From Calonectria ilicicola (taxonomy: Eukaryota > Ascomycota > Sordariomycetes > Hypocreales > Nectriaceae), in contig CP085829.1 in NCBI GenBank assembly GCA_020809705.1, positions 4,464,001 through 4,528,000 on the forward strand: 64,000 bases of DNA. The letters run 5' to 3'. Below are positions 32,725 through 43,660 of the stretch, one piece after another (the first letter of the stretch is position 1; every line of letters starts with the position of its first letter). Both the position numbers and the translations under genes were made by a program. The notes beneath the pieces were generated by a model, which searched no databases, was not told where the DNA came from, and saw only the letters and a program-made list of their open reading frames with translations.

Positions 32725-33103
32725 GCGGGGGAAATTGTACCATCACATATATGTTGTAGGATAGTAAATAAGCATGTTCGCATTTCAGCAAAGCGTAGAC
32801 CCTGTCAGTTGACTTAGCAGTGTATACCCAACTCCAGGGGGGCACTACTCCATCCCATGATGTAGCTATTCAATTTCGCTCAGCAGGCTGCAGTCAGCCA
32901 CACGTCGGTCCTACATACTTCAGTTGGAGGAAGCTTAGGAGACGGCCGGCCTCAACGCCAGACACACAAAAACGTTAGTCTCTGCCACAAATGATTGCAA
33001 GGCATGTTACCAAACAAAGCAAAGTCCCTCATAAAAAAAGAATCCCAAACGCCCTCTCCGCGCCGTACGAATATTGGCTAGTCCTGTCCGGAGAAAAGAG
33101 TCA
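32725..33103. other. Convergent 3' region IND1 / SPF30
   Basis: 379 bp between two converging stop codons, AT-rich, presumably both 3' UTRs. No other feature is seen. Confidence 0.45.
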
Positions 33104-34068
33104 TTAGTCTAGTTCTTCATTCATTTGGTAGACGTGTCGGGATCGAGTTGGGTCTTTGCGCATAGCCTGGCCAGACCCAGTGAATCCAACTATAATAAAG
33201 GTTAGCCAACAAATCTCTACGCTAGGTAATAGGGAGGGGGGAGCTGACCTCTACCGTGAACACCGTCGGGCGTGCGAAACATGGAGTCCTTCTTCTGCGA
33301 TTTTCCGAACTTGGACTTGGAGTTGAATTCCTGCCATTTGTTTTTGCCGGCCTCGAGTTCCTTCTTGGCCTTAATCTTCTTTGCCTTGGGTGGCTTGGGG
33401 GCGTCCGAGTTTTCTGATTCCCTCTTGGCCTCGGGATACACGGTGGCGCCAGCGGATGACACCACGCCGGGACCGGACGGAGTGGGGGTCGAAGTAACGG
33501 AGCCGGAGGGCGGGCCATCGGCCTTTCGTTTGTTGGAAACAGGTCGGATGTCTCGAGATCGAAGCGTCTCCGTATTGTCGTAGCTCTTGAATTTGACAAT
33601 GTAGATGGGGTCTGTCGAGGATCCAGTAATGGACGTGATACGAGCTGGGTAGAAGGCCTTGTCACCGGATACCCATTTCGCCAAGACCGTGTCGTTGACT
33701 TGGTAATTTACGGGCGCATCCTCTTTCTCCTCGGCGGGTGCAGATTTCTTAAAAGCTGGATGGTTCTCACGAGACCATTTTTCGGGCTGGGGAGGCGGTG
33801 ATGGCTGCTTTGGGGCTGGCTTGGGGGCCTGCTTGGGCTTGAGCTCAGCAATGTTTTCATTTAGAAGGTCGACGAATTGTTGCAACTCTTCCTGTAGCGC
33901 TTTGAGTTCGACATTGTCGGGATCGTCTCGTAGCTGGCCCAGAACGATGTCGAGCTAGGAAGGGAAAATGTTAGCTTCAGCGCAAACGAAACTGCGACGC
34001 CAGAAAAATGAACCTACCTGCTCGTTATACTGCTGTTTCTCCTCTTCGAGAGCGGCGATGGAAGACAT
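33104..34068 (-). CDS. Tudor-domain splicing factor SPF30/SMNDC1-like
   Basis: 280 residues in three exons: 34018-34068, 33249-33954 and 33104-33189. Both introns are GT-AG and phase-consistent. The N-terminal segment is coiled-coil-like (MSSIAALEEEKQQYNEQ, then QLRDDPDNVELKALQEEL). A Pro/Lys linker leads to a Tudor domain (about residues 115-175: VNDTVLAKWVSGDKAFYPAR, aromatic cage residues W, F, Y). A Lys-rich linker and the conserved KNKWQEFNSKSK block follow, then the last exon VGFTGSGQAMRKDPTRSR. That last block is diagnostic of SPF30, which binds symmetric dimethylarginine on Sm proteins and joins the U4/U5/U6 tri-snRNP to the prespliceosome. The small final exon is easily missed. Confidence 0.88.
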
Positions 34069-36350
34069 GATTGCGACAGATTAAAAATAAATGAAATAGT
34101 AGCGCAAACGGTTGGATTTATCGCGGTGGTGGATGGGCTTCTGAATCCGGTGTCGCAAGCCGCCGCGATGGTTGGGAGAGTTGGGTTGACAGCAATGAGG
34201 TGACGGCAAGTCACATGCCTGTGCACGTGACACTTCCCCAGCCAGCCAACCGAAGACAAATAAATCGGGATTACAGGCAAAGTTACGGGTGCAATGGTCC
34301 CATCACAAGCGTCGAGTTTAGAGTTACATCTGGGCGATCCAGTATAAGCCTGCGGGGCGGTGGGGTTGGCACATTTTGTTTTAGTCGCCTTCAGTCAAAA
34401 AGGTTGAGGTTGCTTTGCCGCAGCGACGTTTGGCTGATGGCATACACACATCCCGATGCACCACGGGCTGGGGCATTTCCATCGTTCCCGGCCTCGGTCC
34501 ATGCATAGGCTCTCAGGCTGCCTGGATCGACAGCTGGGCTTGCGCTCGGGCGTTTTCTAGAGCCCTCAGAATGAGTCCCGAAAGACGGGTCCAGCCAATC
34601 GGGGGCAGCGGACGCGGCCAGTTTCTGGGGTCAAGCCAGTGTCGGCGTCAAACGTTGATTGCTGCCCCTGGGGGCTCCTGGGGGCTTCCGTGAAGGCTGG
34701 CATGTCGATTTCGGCATGTCTCAGGGTCGACGCAACCATGAACGGGTAAGTGGTTGCGGCGGGGGTCAATTGCACAGGCTTTGTATGTTAATCGCAACTA
34801 CACACGCCTTGACGTCGTGACGCAATGAATGGCAATCATGGCAGATCCGCTGTAGTCGCGGGCCAGTCGCGACCAAGCAAACCTTGCAAATTGCTGGCCC
34901 AGTCACGCCGTGACGTATCCGTATCTCGTTCCCTGGACCTCAATACCGGCAAGATGCGATGAATCATAGCGTGCCCTGGCCATGAGCCATGACAACCCTT
35001 GCCCTTGCTCGTCCGGCATGCACCTAATCGGCGGCGTTTTGTCATTGTTGGCCATGGTGGAGCTCCAACTTGATGTGTCGGAACTCGTGTTCCAGTGCGG
35101 ATTGGGAAAAAGTATGTCTTGTCAAATGATTGCATGCGTTGGGAGCTGCGCAGTCGGAGCGGCTGGCAACGGGAGTGGGAGTGTGAGCATAGTTACTCCA
35201 TTCCTTCGCATCCCACACCCAGAGCTATTCGGAGCCGGTGGCCGACGATGGCCTTTTTTTTCGCCATCCTCTCCAATGACCATACAATAACTCATCACCA
35301 CAACATAGCACTAAGGGACCTGTTGCCTACAGCATCCCGGCCCCCGTCCAGCCAGACCGCACCTCTTGCTCTTGCTCGCCGGGGCACGTCAATGCCACTT
35401 CCATCGTCATCCACTCGTCTCGTCTCGCTTGCTGGCGGTTTGATTATTATTAGTCTTTGCACTTATCAACCTAACCTTAGCTTCTTCAACTTAGTCCACA
35501 TCGAGCCTCTCTGAAATCCAAGGCTCCTCTTTTATGTACGCATTCGCTTCACGCTGCACCGCAGAAAGCTATTCTTCTCTTCTCATCTTCTCGTGTCCTC
35601 CCCAACGCTCGCTCATCTCCCGCGCCGCTCTCAACATCCGCCAGTCTCTGCTAGCTCCGAGCATTTTCTGCTGGCTAATTGCTGCCAACTAAACCCAATT
35701 CCGGTGTCGAACCAGCACTAGTCCCGACGGTTCGTCGGTATTAACTAGGCGTTCGTCGTATTTTCTGGGGTTGGTGCTGGGTTGGAATTGCGGTCGACCT
35801 CAGAGCTTTCTCGTCACGGTGCTCTCGCACAGCTCCTCCCTCATTTTCTCCTCTCCCCAGTCTCGCGATTCTTCTCTGCCTCCCTTCGCTCTGTCGCACA
35901 CGAGACACGCAAACGGGTCAATCAATACCCACAGCCGCTTCCCGCCGCCCATTGACACGACTACGCCCCCCAGCAAACAAACTCGGTGCGCCGCGCACAC
36001 GTCTTCGTCACTTCTTATCGGCCAAAAAACCTATCGCGAACTCAACCTCTCACTACAACAAGAAAAAAAAAAAATTCAATATCGAACTACAGCTCCCAGG
36101 AACTGGTCTATGACAGCTGTTGCTCGGTTCGGTGACTCGGCCAGTAGGAAGACGGACTAACGGAGTCCTTCAAATCACAGTTTCGCACGCACAAAGCACC
36201 CGCCGCACTGCCCAAGCACCACTGCAACCGCACTGCGCAGGCGAAACGCAGCGCAACACACCGGCGCAACACACCACCGCAACGCTGCTGCAGCCAACAC
36301 CGTCTCAGTAATCGCAGCCCGCCGCACATCGGCTGCGGGCCACTGCAACC
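34069..36350. promoter_or_regulatory. Divergent intergenic SPF30 / TCO89 with long pyrimidine-rich leader
   Basis: 2.3 kb without a credible gene. 35.3-36.1 kb is rich in TCTC/CTCG runs, typical of fungal promoters and 5' UTRs, and an A-run lies at 36062-36073. The final 200 bp before the TCO89 start contain many GCAAC/CGCAAC units (36190-36300). Confidence 0.45.
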
Positions 36351-36616
36351 ATGCCTCACACAAGAGACGCAGACAGCGCATCGTCCAGCAACCAATCAAA
36401 ACGGCCTCCCCTCAATCATCAGGAGAGTGACTCGCACAGTGACACTCAACACCAGCAGCAGCACCATCATCACCGCCCGCATCACAGGCATCAGCGCCAG
36501 CATCCCGTCGGCCGCCTGCACAACGCCCGCGCGCCCTCTTCAAAGAACCTCTCCAAGCAGCCCAAGCTCCACCGACGCCACACGTCACCGCTTGACGAGC
36601 AACATCACCAGCAACA

Positions 36617-36647
<31 letters not shown>

Positions 36648-38111
36648 ACGCCATCGCGCTCATCCTCCTCCACTAACAACGCCTCCTCGTCCAATTCCCA
36701 CCGCCGTGCAGCTAGCGACGCAAAGCTATCCTCGCGCGACTCCTCGTCGACCAATCTCACGAAGAGCCCCTCGCATACCAAGCTCAAGCGCAACCGCTTG
36801 CATGTCGAAGTCACCAAACGCTCCAAGTCCTCGGACAAACTGAAGCGCGCGTCCAGCACCACCATAGTCTACCAGGTGCGCGCCGCCAACAACAACAACA
36901 ACAAAAACCAGGTTCACTTCGATCTCGGCGACGACGGTCAAGAAGACGAATGGGTCGACGCGAGTGGGTCTAATTCTCCATATCTCTCACGAAAGGGCTC
37001 CCTCAACAGCAGCGCGCATTCTTCTCTTCCTCAAGGCGCCAGCGCAAGCGCCAGCGTCAACGGATCCCGCCCCATCACCCCTGTCGAGCATCAGGAGTCT
37101 AATCACAGCGACGACACCCGACAGTCCCAGTCTCCTGAAATGTCCACGCCCGAACGTGAACGGGCCCAACACAAGGAATACCTAACAACCCGCATTCTCA
37201 AACGAACGCCATCCCAAGGCGCTCCTCCGCAAATGTCTGCCGATCTCGCTCAGGTCGGTCCCCGGCAGTTCGCCCCAGCCTCGGCCGAGGACCGCGTGTC
37301 GCCCATTATGGGCAGCAATCACGACGAGCTAACTTCCCGTTTCGTCGAAGCCGCCGGCTCCGGCCTCACCAGTGAGGGATCATTTTACCGGCCTCCTCGC
37401 CGCTTCGAGGACACGCCTCGAAAACCCCGCTCAGTCGGCAGTCTTCCCAACGCTCACGACGTTGCCGAAACATCTGATGACATTGATGACAGCGCATTGG
37501 CGCCCAAGACGTCACGAAGAACCGCAGCCCCGCCAGCACAGGCATCACGGACCCAGCAGAAGCTGAACCTGCAGCGAGCCAGCTCCGTAATTGAGCCTGG
37601 TCAGCCTGTGGGAGCTGTTGGAGGTGGTGTCGGTGTCAACCCACTCATCAGCAATGGCGTCCCTATTTACGACGGAGCTCCCAGCCGCGATCCCCGCATC
37701 ACCAAGCTCCTCGAGCGAACAGGACTCGAGTATCTCGTGGTTCGACGGTACCAAAATTCGGTTTCCCGGTCCCTAGACCGCCTCAGCCAGCTCCCCGAGG
37801 TCGAGAAGTCGCTCCGCATTCCCAAGCACGGTATGGGCAACGGCAAGCGTTCCGTTGATCTCACCATGCGCCATACTCGAAATGTCAGCATGCCCGATGC
37901 TCGGCGGCACAATATCTCTCGCCGGCCAAACTCTGTCCGAACAATCAACGGCGTAGCATCAAGCTACGAAGGCGATGACGATGGCCGCCTAAACGTGAAC
38001 GACAGGTTGAGTGGGTCCAGCCTCGTTGGTGGCGATGAAGAGGACAACACATCAGCAATCCTCAGAAACCTTTGGGAAAAATCAATGGAATTGAGTGCCA
38101 GCACGGATTAA
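36351..38111 (+). CDS. TORC1 subunit TCO89-type protein
   Basis: 586 residues in a single exon. It is strongly low-complexity: a His/Gln-rich N-terminus (QQQHHHHRPHH), a 13-residue polyglutamine run near residue 90, Ser-rich blocks and a short poly-Asn run near residue 180. Fungal TCO89-domain proteins show conserved islands like those seen here: KNLSKQPKLHRRHTS, RRAASDAKLSS, NQVHFDLGDDGQEDEWVDASG and SPYLSRKGS. A C-terminal block carries DPRITKLLERTGLEYLVVRR. Tco89 is a non-essential, fungal-specific component of TOR complex 1 at the vacuole, involved in nutrient and rapamycin responses. Many RxxS sites are consistent with heavy phosphorylation. Assignment rests on these islands from memory. 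Confidence 0.75.
36608..36650 (+). repeat. CAG microsatellite encoding polyglutamine
   Basis: A nearly pure run of CAG with CAA at its 3' end, in frame within the TCO89-type gene. It gives 13 consecutive Gln and is likely length-polymorphic between strains. Confidence 0.85.
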
Positions 38112-38658
38112 AAGCAATGCTATTGTTTTGGGGAGGTTTAAAAAAGAGCCGTTTCGAGACTGCAAGACCATCGATATTTTGGCATGAATCACGAACGCGA
38201 ACGAAACTAATCTGTGTCACACATGCCCATGTCGACTAATGTCCGAGACGATGCAAAAAATCAATAGGATGCCGTTTTTCATGGCTGACCCGGCGTTTAG
38301 GTGAAGGGGCAAATACGGGTACGGTTAATTAGGTAGCTACACATATATAGAAAGGAAGGGAAATGCAATCAAAGAATTTTTTTTTATGTCGAGTTTGTGG
38401 ACCAAAATTAGACATCTGAGAATAAGCGGTGTTATCAAGCAATGGTTTGGGTTAAATCCCCATTCAGAATTGAATTTGAGTAGTGTATGTAATGGGTTGA
38501 ATCCAAGCAATCTACCTGTCTATCAGGATTCCCCAGTGGCCCTATTTTCATTCTGGCCGATCTCCCTGTGCCTATTATTGTATCTGTATTTTATCCCCTA
38601 TGCGCCGCGTCCATGCTATATCCTCGCCGGTGGACATTACAAACAAGTCTATTGGTAT
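38112..38658. other. Convergent 3' region TCO89 / ABC1 kinase
   Basis: 547 bp between converging genes, with a T-run at 38378-38385. No gene is evident. It holds the two 3' UTRs. Confidence 0.4.
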
Positions 38659-40803
38659 TTACACATTTGGTGAAAGGAGGTCATATCTGACACATCGTTC
38701 AACCTGCCGGGCTTGTTAGTGACGAACTCAAAAAAGCGTGTAAAAAAAACTGCAAGGAGAAAAACATACATCTTCCATGCTGGCTTGCATGAACCGCCTC
38801 GCTTCGAGACCCATCCAGACCATGATCATGGAAAAGTCGCCGTGCTTGGCCATTTGCGTTCCGCTCTGTGCACTCAGTTGTCGCAGAATCGGCAGGGAGC
38901 TGCTGAGTAAATCGACATCAGGGTTCAGGCTGCGACCAATACCCTCAAGCAGGAGAATGCTAATGACTACATTGACGAAATCACCTTCCAGTCGAACATG
39001 ATGGTTACGGACCATGCTGAGGACTGTCTGGAGAATGTCACCAATTTTGACATTTCCAAGGGCAAGAGTGCGGCTCTTGACACTGAGTACGAGATGTTGC
39101 ATCTTGAGCGCGAAAACCTCATTGTCAAGAACCGCATCAGGCTGCCGACACCGCTCACACATGAGATGACCAGCCTTGTAGCCATCAAACTCGGCAACGG
39201 CGCGGAAGAGATCAAGGAAATTTGTCCTGTTTGTTGCATTCAGCTCAGTCACCAGACCGGTATCAATAAAGATAAGTTGTGGGCGGAAGCCCTCGGCATC
39301 AATCTTGGCCAGCTCAGCCTCCCATGCCCGGGTGTTCCTCTTATGGCGATATGGCCGGAGGCGTTCCAGCACTTGTTCTGTTACATCATTCTGCTCGTCA
39401 GGGTGTGGCTTTTCAGTTTTTTCCTTTAATCGCAGTTCTGGTCGAGCGGACTGATAGAATCGAACCATGATGTTGCCTGGGTGGAGATCGGCATGCACAA
39501 AGTTATCAAGGAGCAACATACGGAGAAAGGCATCAAGACCTTCATCAGCAATGTCATGTTGGAAGACTCCCCCACCATTCTCCATGAAGTCGGCCAAAGG
39601 AATTCCTTGTGCAAACTCCTCAATCAACACATTTCTAGTGGTGAATTCGGTGTAAGGATAAGGAAACCACGCGGTTTTCCGGTTCTTAAAATTTCGGCGG
39701 AAAGTTGCGAGGTTTGAGGCCTCAATTCGGAGGTCAAGCTGGAGTTTCATCATCTCACCAAACTGAGTAACTTCATCTGGCAAGGAGAGCCACTCAATAG
39801 TAGGAATAAGGTTGAGGGCGGAGGCAAAGAATCCCATGATGCGTAAATCCCTCCTTACTATCCTCTCAACCCTGGGATGCAAGACCTTGACTGCAACATA
39901 TGATGAAGGCACTCCTTGTGGAGAACTCTTGAGCACGCTCTCAACGTTGTGCCTGACATTTTCGACGAGTAGTCTTGACGGCTTGAGCGTATCGATATCG
40001 TCCGGTTTGGCTATACCCGGTTTTAACTTGGCCTTGTAGACCTGCGCGATCGCACCCACACCCAGTGGCTTCTCATCGAACTCTTCAAAAATATCCTCAA
40101 AGCTGCGGCCTCCAAACGCTGCCTCCACTATCCTTCGAGTGGCGCGCATAGAGTGAGCCGGGGCATTGGAGTGCAGCTTTGACATGATTTCGCACATTTC
40201 TGTTGGGAAAATATCGGTTCGTGATGCTGCCCACTGGCCGAGCTTGATAAAAGCCGGTCCAGCCAATTCCATAGCATTGACAAGGAATTCATACCACCAA
40301 AGTGTTCCAGTTCGCTCATTGTCACGGTCAGGATGTCGTCGGCCAAACCAAATGACAGGAACAGTGATGATGACAGGGACAAAAATGGCGACAAGGTGCA
40401 AGAAGCGAATTCCCGTAGATATCGGCTCCAAGATGTACAATTCCAAAAAGTACTTGATTTTCTTTGCAACTCGCACGATGCCTCTCGTTTCTTGGTTAAT
40501 GCCGTTCTTGAGTTCGTTACGTGAGGCCTCGAGCATGCGCTTCTCACCCGTTTCACCAGCGGGATTGTTCTCTTTTTGGGCCAATTCAACAAACGCAGCT
40601 GTACCCAAGGCAACGGCACCGCCTGAGGCACGAAGAGTGATGCGCTTCCATCCTGCAGGGGAGCGTAATCGTTGGGAGCCTTGGCGACTGCTAGAAATGA
40701 GGCGGCGGGTTAAAAAAAGGGCATTGTTACGGGCATTGATATTTGCGCATGTTAGTGAGGCCTGGCGAGCGCAGAACCGGCCCAGGAGAAGGCCGGATCT
40801 CAT
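38659..40803 (-). CDS. ABC1/UbiB atypical kinase, ADCK2/Cqd1-like, mitochondrial
   Basis: 692 residues. The main exon is 38770-40803. A 66-nt intron (38704-38769, GTATGT...CACTAAC...GGCAG) leads to a 15-codon last exon (38659-38703) encoding VERCVRYDLLSPNV. Residues 1-40 are Arg/Ser-rich, as in a mitochondrial presequence. A hydrophobic segment lies near residue 135 (LHLVAIFVPVIITVPVIWF). The UbiB hallmarks are present: KxGQ in AFIKLGQWAASR, GAIAQVYKAKL, VAVKVLHP with the ATP-site Lys, FVHADLHPGNIMV with the catalytic Asp, and FIDTGLV in place of DFG. The family controls coenzyme Q synthesis and distribution. Length and motif spacing favour the ADCK2/Cqd1 (YPL109C) branch over Coq8. It is divergent to the haem lyase gene. 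Confidence 0.86.
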
Positions 40804-41574
40804 ATCGAGAGCGAGCAGCGGAGGAGGTTGAGGTTGGGGTTGAGAAAAAGGCCGCCAGCATGGGCATGCTCATGGTTGGCAAGACCTAAGACTTAGGACC
40901 AATGCATCCGAAGGTCGGAGGGAGGGCGGCGAAGGATTGCGAGGATTGCGCCGTTGGTGCCGGCAAAAATTTAATCAAAGGCCAACGTGATTGCTCAATG
41001 TAGACGACGAAAGAGGCTACGGGTGGAAGGGTTGGATGCTTGACTAAGATGAGTATGCCCGCATCATCCCGGCGCAAGTGATGCGTGGTGGTGACGTCGT
41101 TATACGTACCTAGGCTTTCTTGCAGCAGAGACATGTGCCATGTGCTCACTTCAGTTCAGTTTATGTTAGTTTGCAGCGAACGGAAATAACTCGGGTAACC
41201 CCAATCGGGCAAGTGGGCGGTCGGTTCCCGCGATTCACTGGATCCATGTCGCGACGGGATCCTCCGGCTCTCAATTTTTTTTTTCTGTGAGCAATGACAC
41301 GGCGCGAGCGCAGGCCTCTGTAATAGAAATTTGTTACTGGTCGGCCATACATCATCCATCCTTTTATCCATTCCATCCATCCCTCCATCTCTCCGTCCCT
41401 CCATTCCCTCCTCGACATTCGACATTCAACATTCAACGTCACTCCACAGAGCACTGCACTCTACATCTACACACTTAACACTCTTGATACCCGCTTGCGT
41501 TTTTAAAGAAACGGCAAGCCAATTAATATCCCCCCACCTCCCACCAACACTTTTTAATACACTTTGTCGTCATC
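40804..41574. promoter_or_regulatory. Divergent promoter region, ABC1 kinase / cytochrome c haem lyase
   Basis: 771 bp between opposed starts. The haem-lyase side has a (CCAT)n-like pyrimidine-rich tract (41345-41410) and ACATTCAACATTCAA direct repeats (41415-41437). Both genes encode mitochondrial proteins, so co-regulation is plausible. Confidence 0.45.
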
Positions 41575-42652
41575 ATGGGTTGGTTTTGGGCCGACTCGAC
41601 TCCCACCGTCCACGTCCCCGTGGGACATCCCCAAGTGCCCGCATCTGCCGGAAAAGAGCCTCCGGTAAGCAAATACAATCAGCCCACCATCACCCACTGC
41701 TAACCAAGCCTTTAGGTTGGATGCCCAATGCACAAGAAGTCTCTCGATGCCCTCAATCCCACCCAAGCCAAACCTGCCGATGTGCCTGCCGCATCTGGCT
41801 GCCCAGTTCCTCATGCTGCCCGCGCAGCTGCCGCCGAGGAACAGCCCAAGTCCATCTTGTCTCAACTGAACCCTCTTAACTACATGTTCCCCGACCTGTC
41901 ACAAAAGCCTGCGCCAAACCAGCAAATAGCCTTGCCCACAGAGCGAGACCCTTCGAGCATTCCCAAGGGCTCGGGTGACGGCAACTGGGAATACCCTTCG
42001 CCCCAGCAAATGTACAACGCCCTGCTTCGAAAGGGATACACCGATACCGACATTACCGCTGTGGAGGGCATGGTTTCCGTGCACAACTACCTCAACGAGG
42101 GCGCATGGATGGAGATTATTGGATGGGAAAACCGCTTCTCCCAAGGCCTGTACAAGGGATGGCAGGTTTGCAAACGTGGTGAGCAGCATGCGGAAGAGGA
42201 AATGGACAAGCTTTGGGATGGCAGCGACTCCATGCCTACCTTGAACCGATTCCAGGGCCGTCCCAAGGACATGACGCCCAAGGCCACCATGATGCAGGTG
42301 CTTGGCTGGGTCTACCCATCCAAGTTTGGGTGAGTTTGCCCTCGCTTAACACATGAAAATACATATTTGCTAATGTCAAAACAGCACTGAGCCTCCCTTT
42401 GATCGACACGACTGGTACGTCTCACGAACCGTAAACGGCGAAGAGAAGGAAATCCGATACATCATCGACTACTACTCTGGAGAGCCTGAGCCAAATGGCG
42501 ACCCCGTCTTCTACCTTGATGTGCGACCCGCCATGACACCCCTAGGAGCTGCCGAAAGAATTATTCGATGGGGAAGCGATGTGTGGTGGAAGGCTAGCGG
42601 AGGCGAGAGGCGGGAGCAGGATCCCTCGCCATTCTTCCGTTCAAGCTCTTGA
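41575..42652 (+). CDS. CYC3: Holocytochrome c synthase (cytochrome c haem lyase)
   Basis: 323 residues, exons 41575-41664, 41716-42329 and 42385-42652, all GT-AG. Two Cys-Pro haem-regulatory-type motifs occur near the N-terminus (VGCPMHKK and SGCPVPHA). The conserved core runs [43 protein letters not shown], then [13 protein letters not shown] with the haem-ligand His of [33 protein letters not shown] and DVRPA. The enzyme sits in the intermembrane space and attaches haem to apocytochrome c through two thioethers. Whether it serves c, c1 or both cannot be told from this sequence. It is full length compared with other fungal versions. Confidence 0.93.
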
Positions 42653-43038
42653 AATGACCAATATTCATGAGTGTTTTATTTGGACAGGTATTCTTACCTT
42701 CTCCACTCTTGTTCCAGTGGGATAGGCTGTATTTTATAATCATGACCGAGACGTCACATGTACGAGGGATAAGGAAATAGGGCCGCACTGTTTGTACAAA
42801 ATTTTATTGTTTCTATAGTACAATCCCTGAAAGTTTGTACCCTGTCTACCTTTTCCCACCATCTTTCAGCTAAATTATAAATAAATAATTTATATATAAA
42901 GCTTATTAATATTTATTTATTTATTTCCTTTTTTTTTTTTTTTTGCCACTAAACTCATATCTTCAGGTGGTTGGGTTTTAAGGTGAGGATGTCATAGGGT
43001 CACAATCTTTCAAGGGGTGCATTGTAGGTTAAACAAAT
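42653..43038. other. Convergent 3' region with AT palindromic core
   Basis: 386 bp. 42870-42950 is a nearly pure A/T stretch with inverted AAATAAATAA / TTATTTATTT halves, then a T-run. It could form a hairpin and may be a polyadenylation zone or a MITE relic. Confidence 0.4.
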
Positions 43039-43660
43039 TTATTGGAGAGTGGTTGCCAGGTTGTTAACCTCATCCAGGAGGGCCTGGTCCTCGCCAGCTG
43101 CGTTCTTCAAGACTTTTCCCAATTGATGCTCGACGGTCTGGCCAGCAACATTGGAGACGGCACCCTGAGCCTGCTGAATGCGGGTTATTTGAAACTGCAG
43201 AAAAAACTTGGGCACCTTGATATCAAGGGCCCCGCCAACCGACCGAATCCCAGCCTCAGTGGCTAAATAAGTATTGAGCTCGTTTTGAAACTGTTGCAAG
43301 TCGTTGTTGGCCAGCGGCGAGGTGGTGGCGAACTTGTCTAGTGCAAAGGCAAGAGGCGTTGATCCAGAGTCGGCAAAGTTTATGGATGAGAATGTGACGC
43401 CGCCCGAGCTGACGTCTGGAACGCCGTCAATGGTGGTTTTCGAGGTGTCACAGGTGACAGTGCTAGCAAGAGACGTGACGCTATTGGCCACTTCAGCAGG
43501 AAGCGTCTCTTGTCCGATGACGAAGCAAGCCGTTTGCCGCTTGGGCAATTGGGGCACAGCTGAAGTATAAGTCAGTGCTTTGTTCTAACAGCCCAATTTT
43601 CGTCCAACACCAACCTTCGACTGCGCTGCTAGCAAGAGCAAAAAGGAAAGGGATCTTCAT
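43039..43660 (-). CDS. Small secreted protein, unrecognised
   Basis: 188 residues. Exon 1 is 43615-43660 (MKIPFLFALASSAVE), the intron is 43560-43614 (55 nt), and exon 2 is 43039-43559. A classical short signal peptide (about residues 1-16) is followed closely by PKR, a possible Kex2-type site. The mature part is Ala/Thr/Leu/Val-rich with two Cys (ACFVIG and TCDTSK), and the second half is helical (NDLQQFQNELNTYLAT, ITRIQQAQGAV, VEHQLGKVLKNAAGEDQ). I recognise no enzyme motif. Size, signal and low Cys content make it a candidate secreted surface or effector-like protein, which is inference only. It has no clustered partners. Confidence 0.72.

Noticed and set aside
38750..38769. 20-nt intron in the ABC1 kinase gene (GTATGT...TTGCAG)
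   Set aside because: Too short to splice; the 66-nt intron with a CACTAAC branch site fits better.
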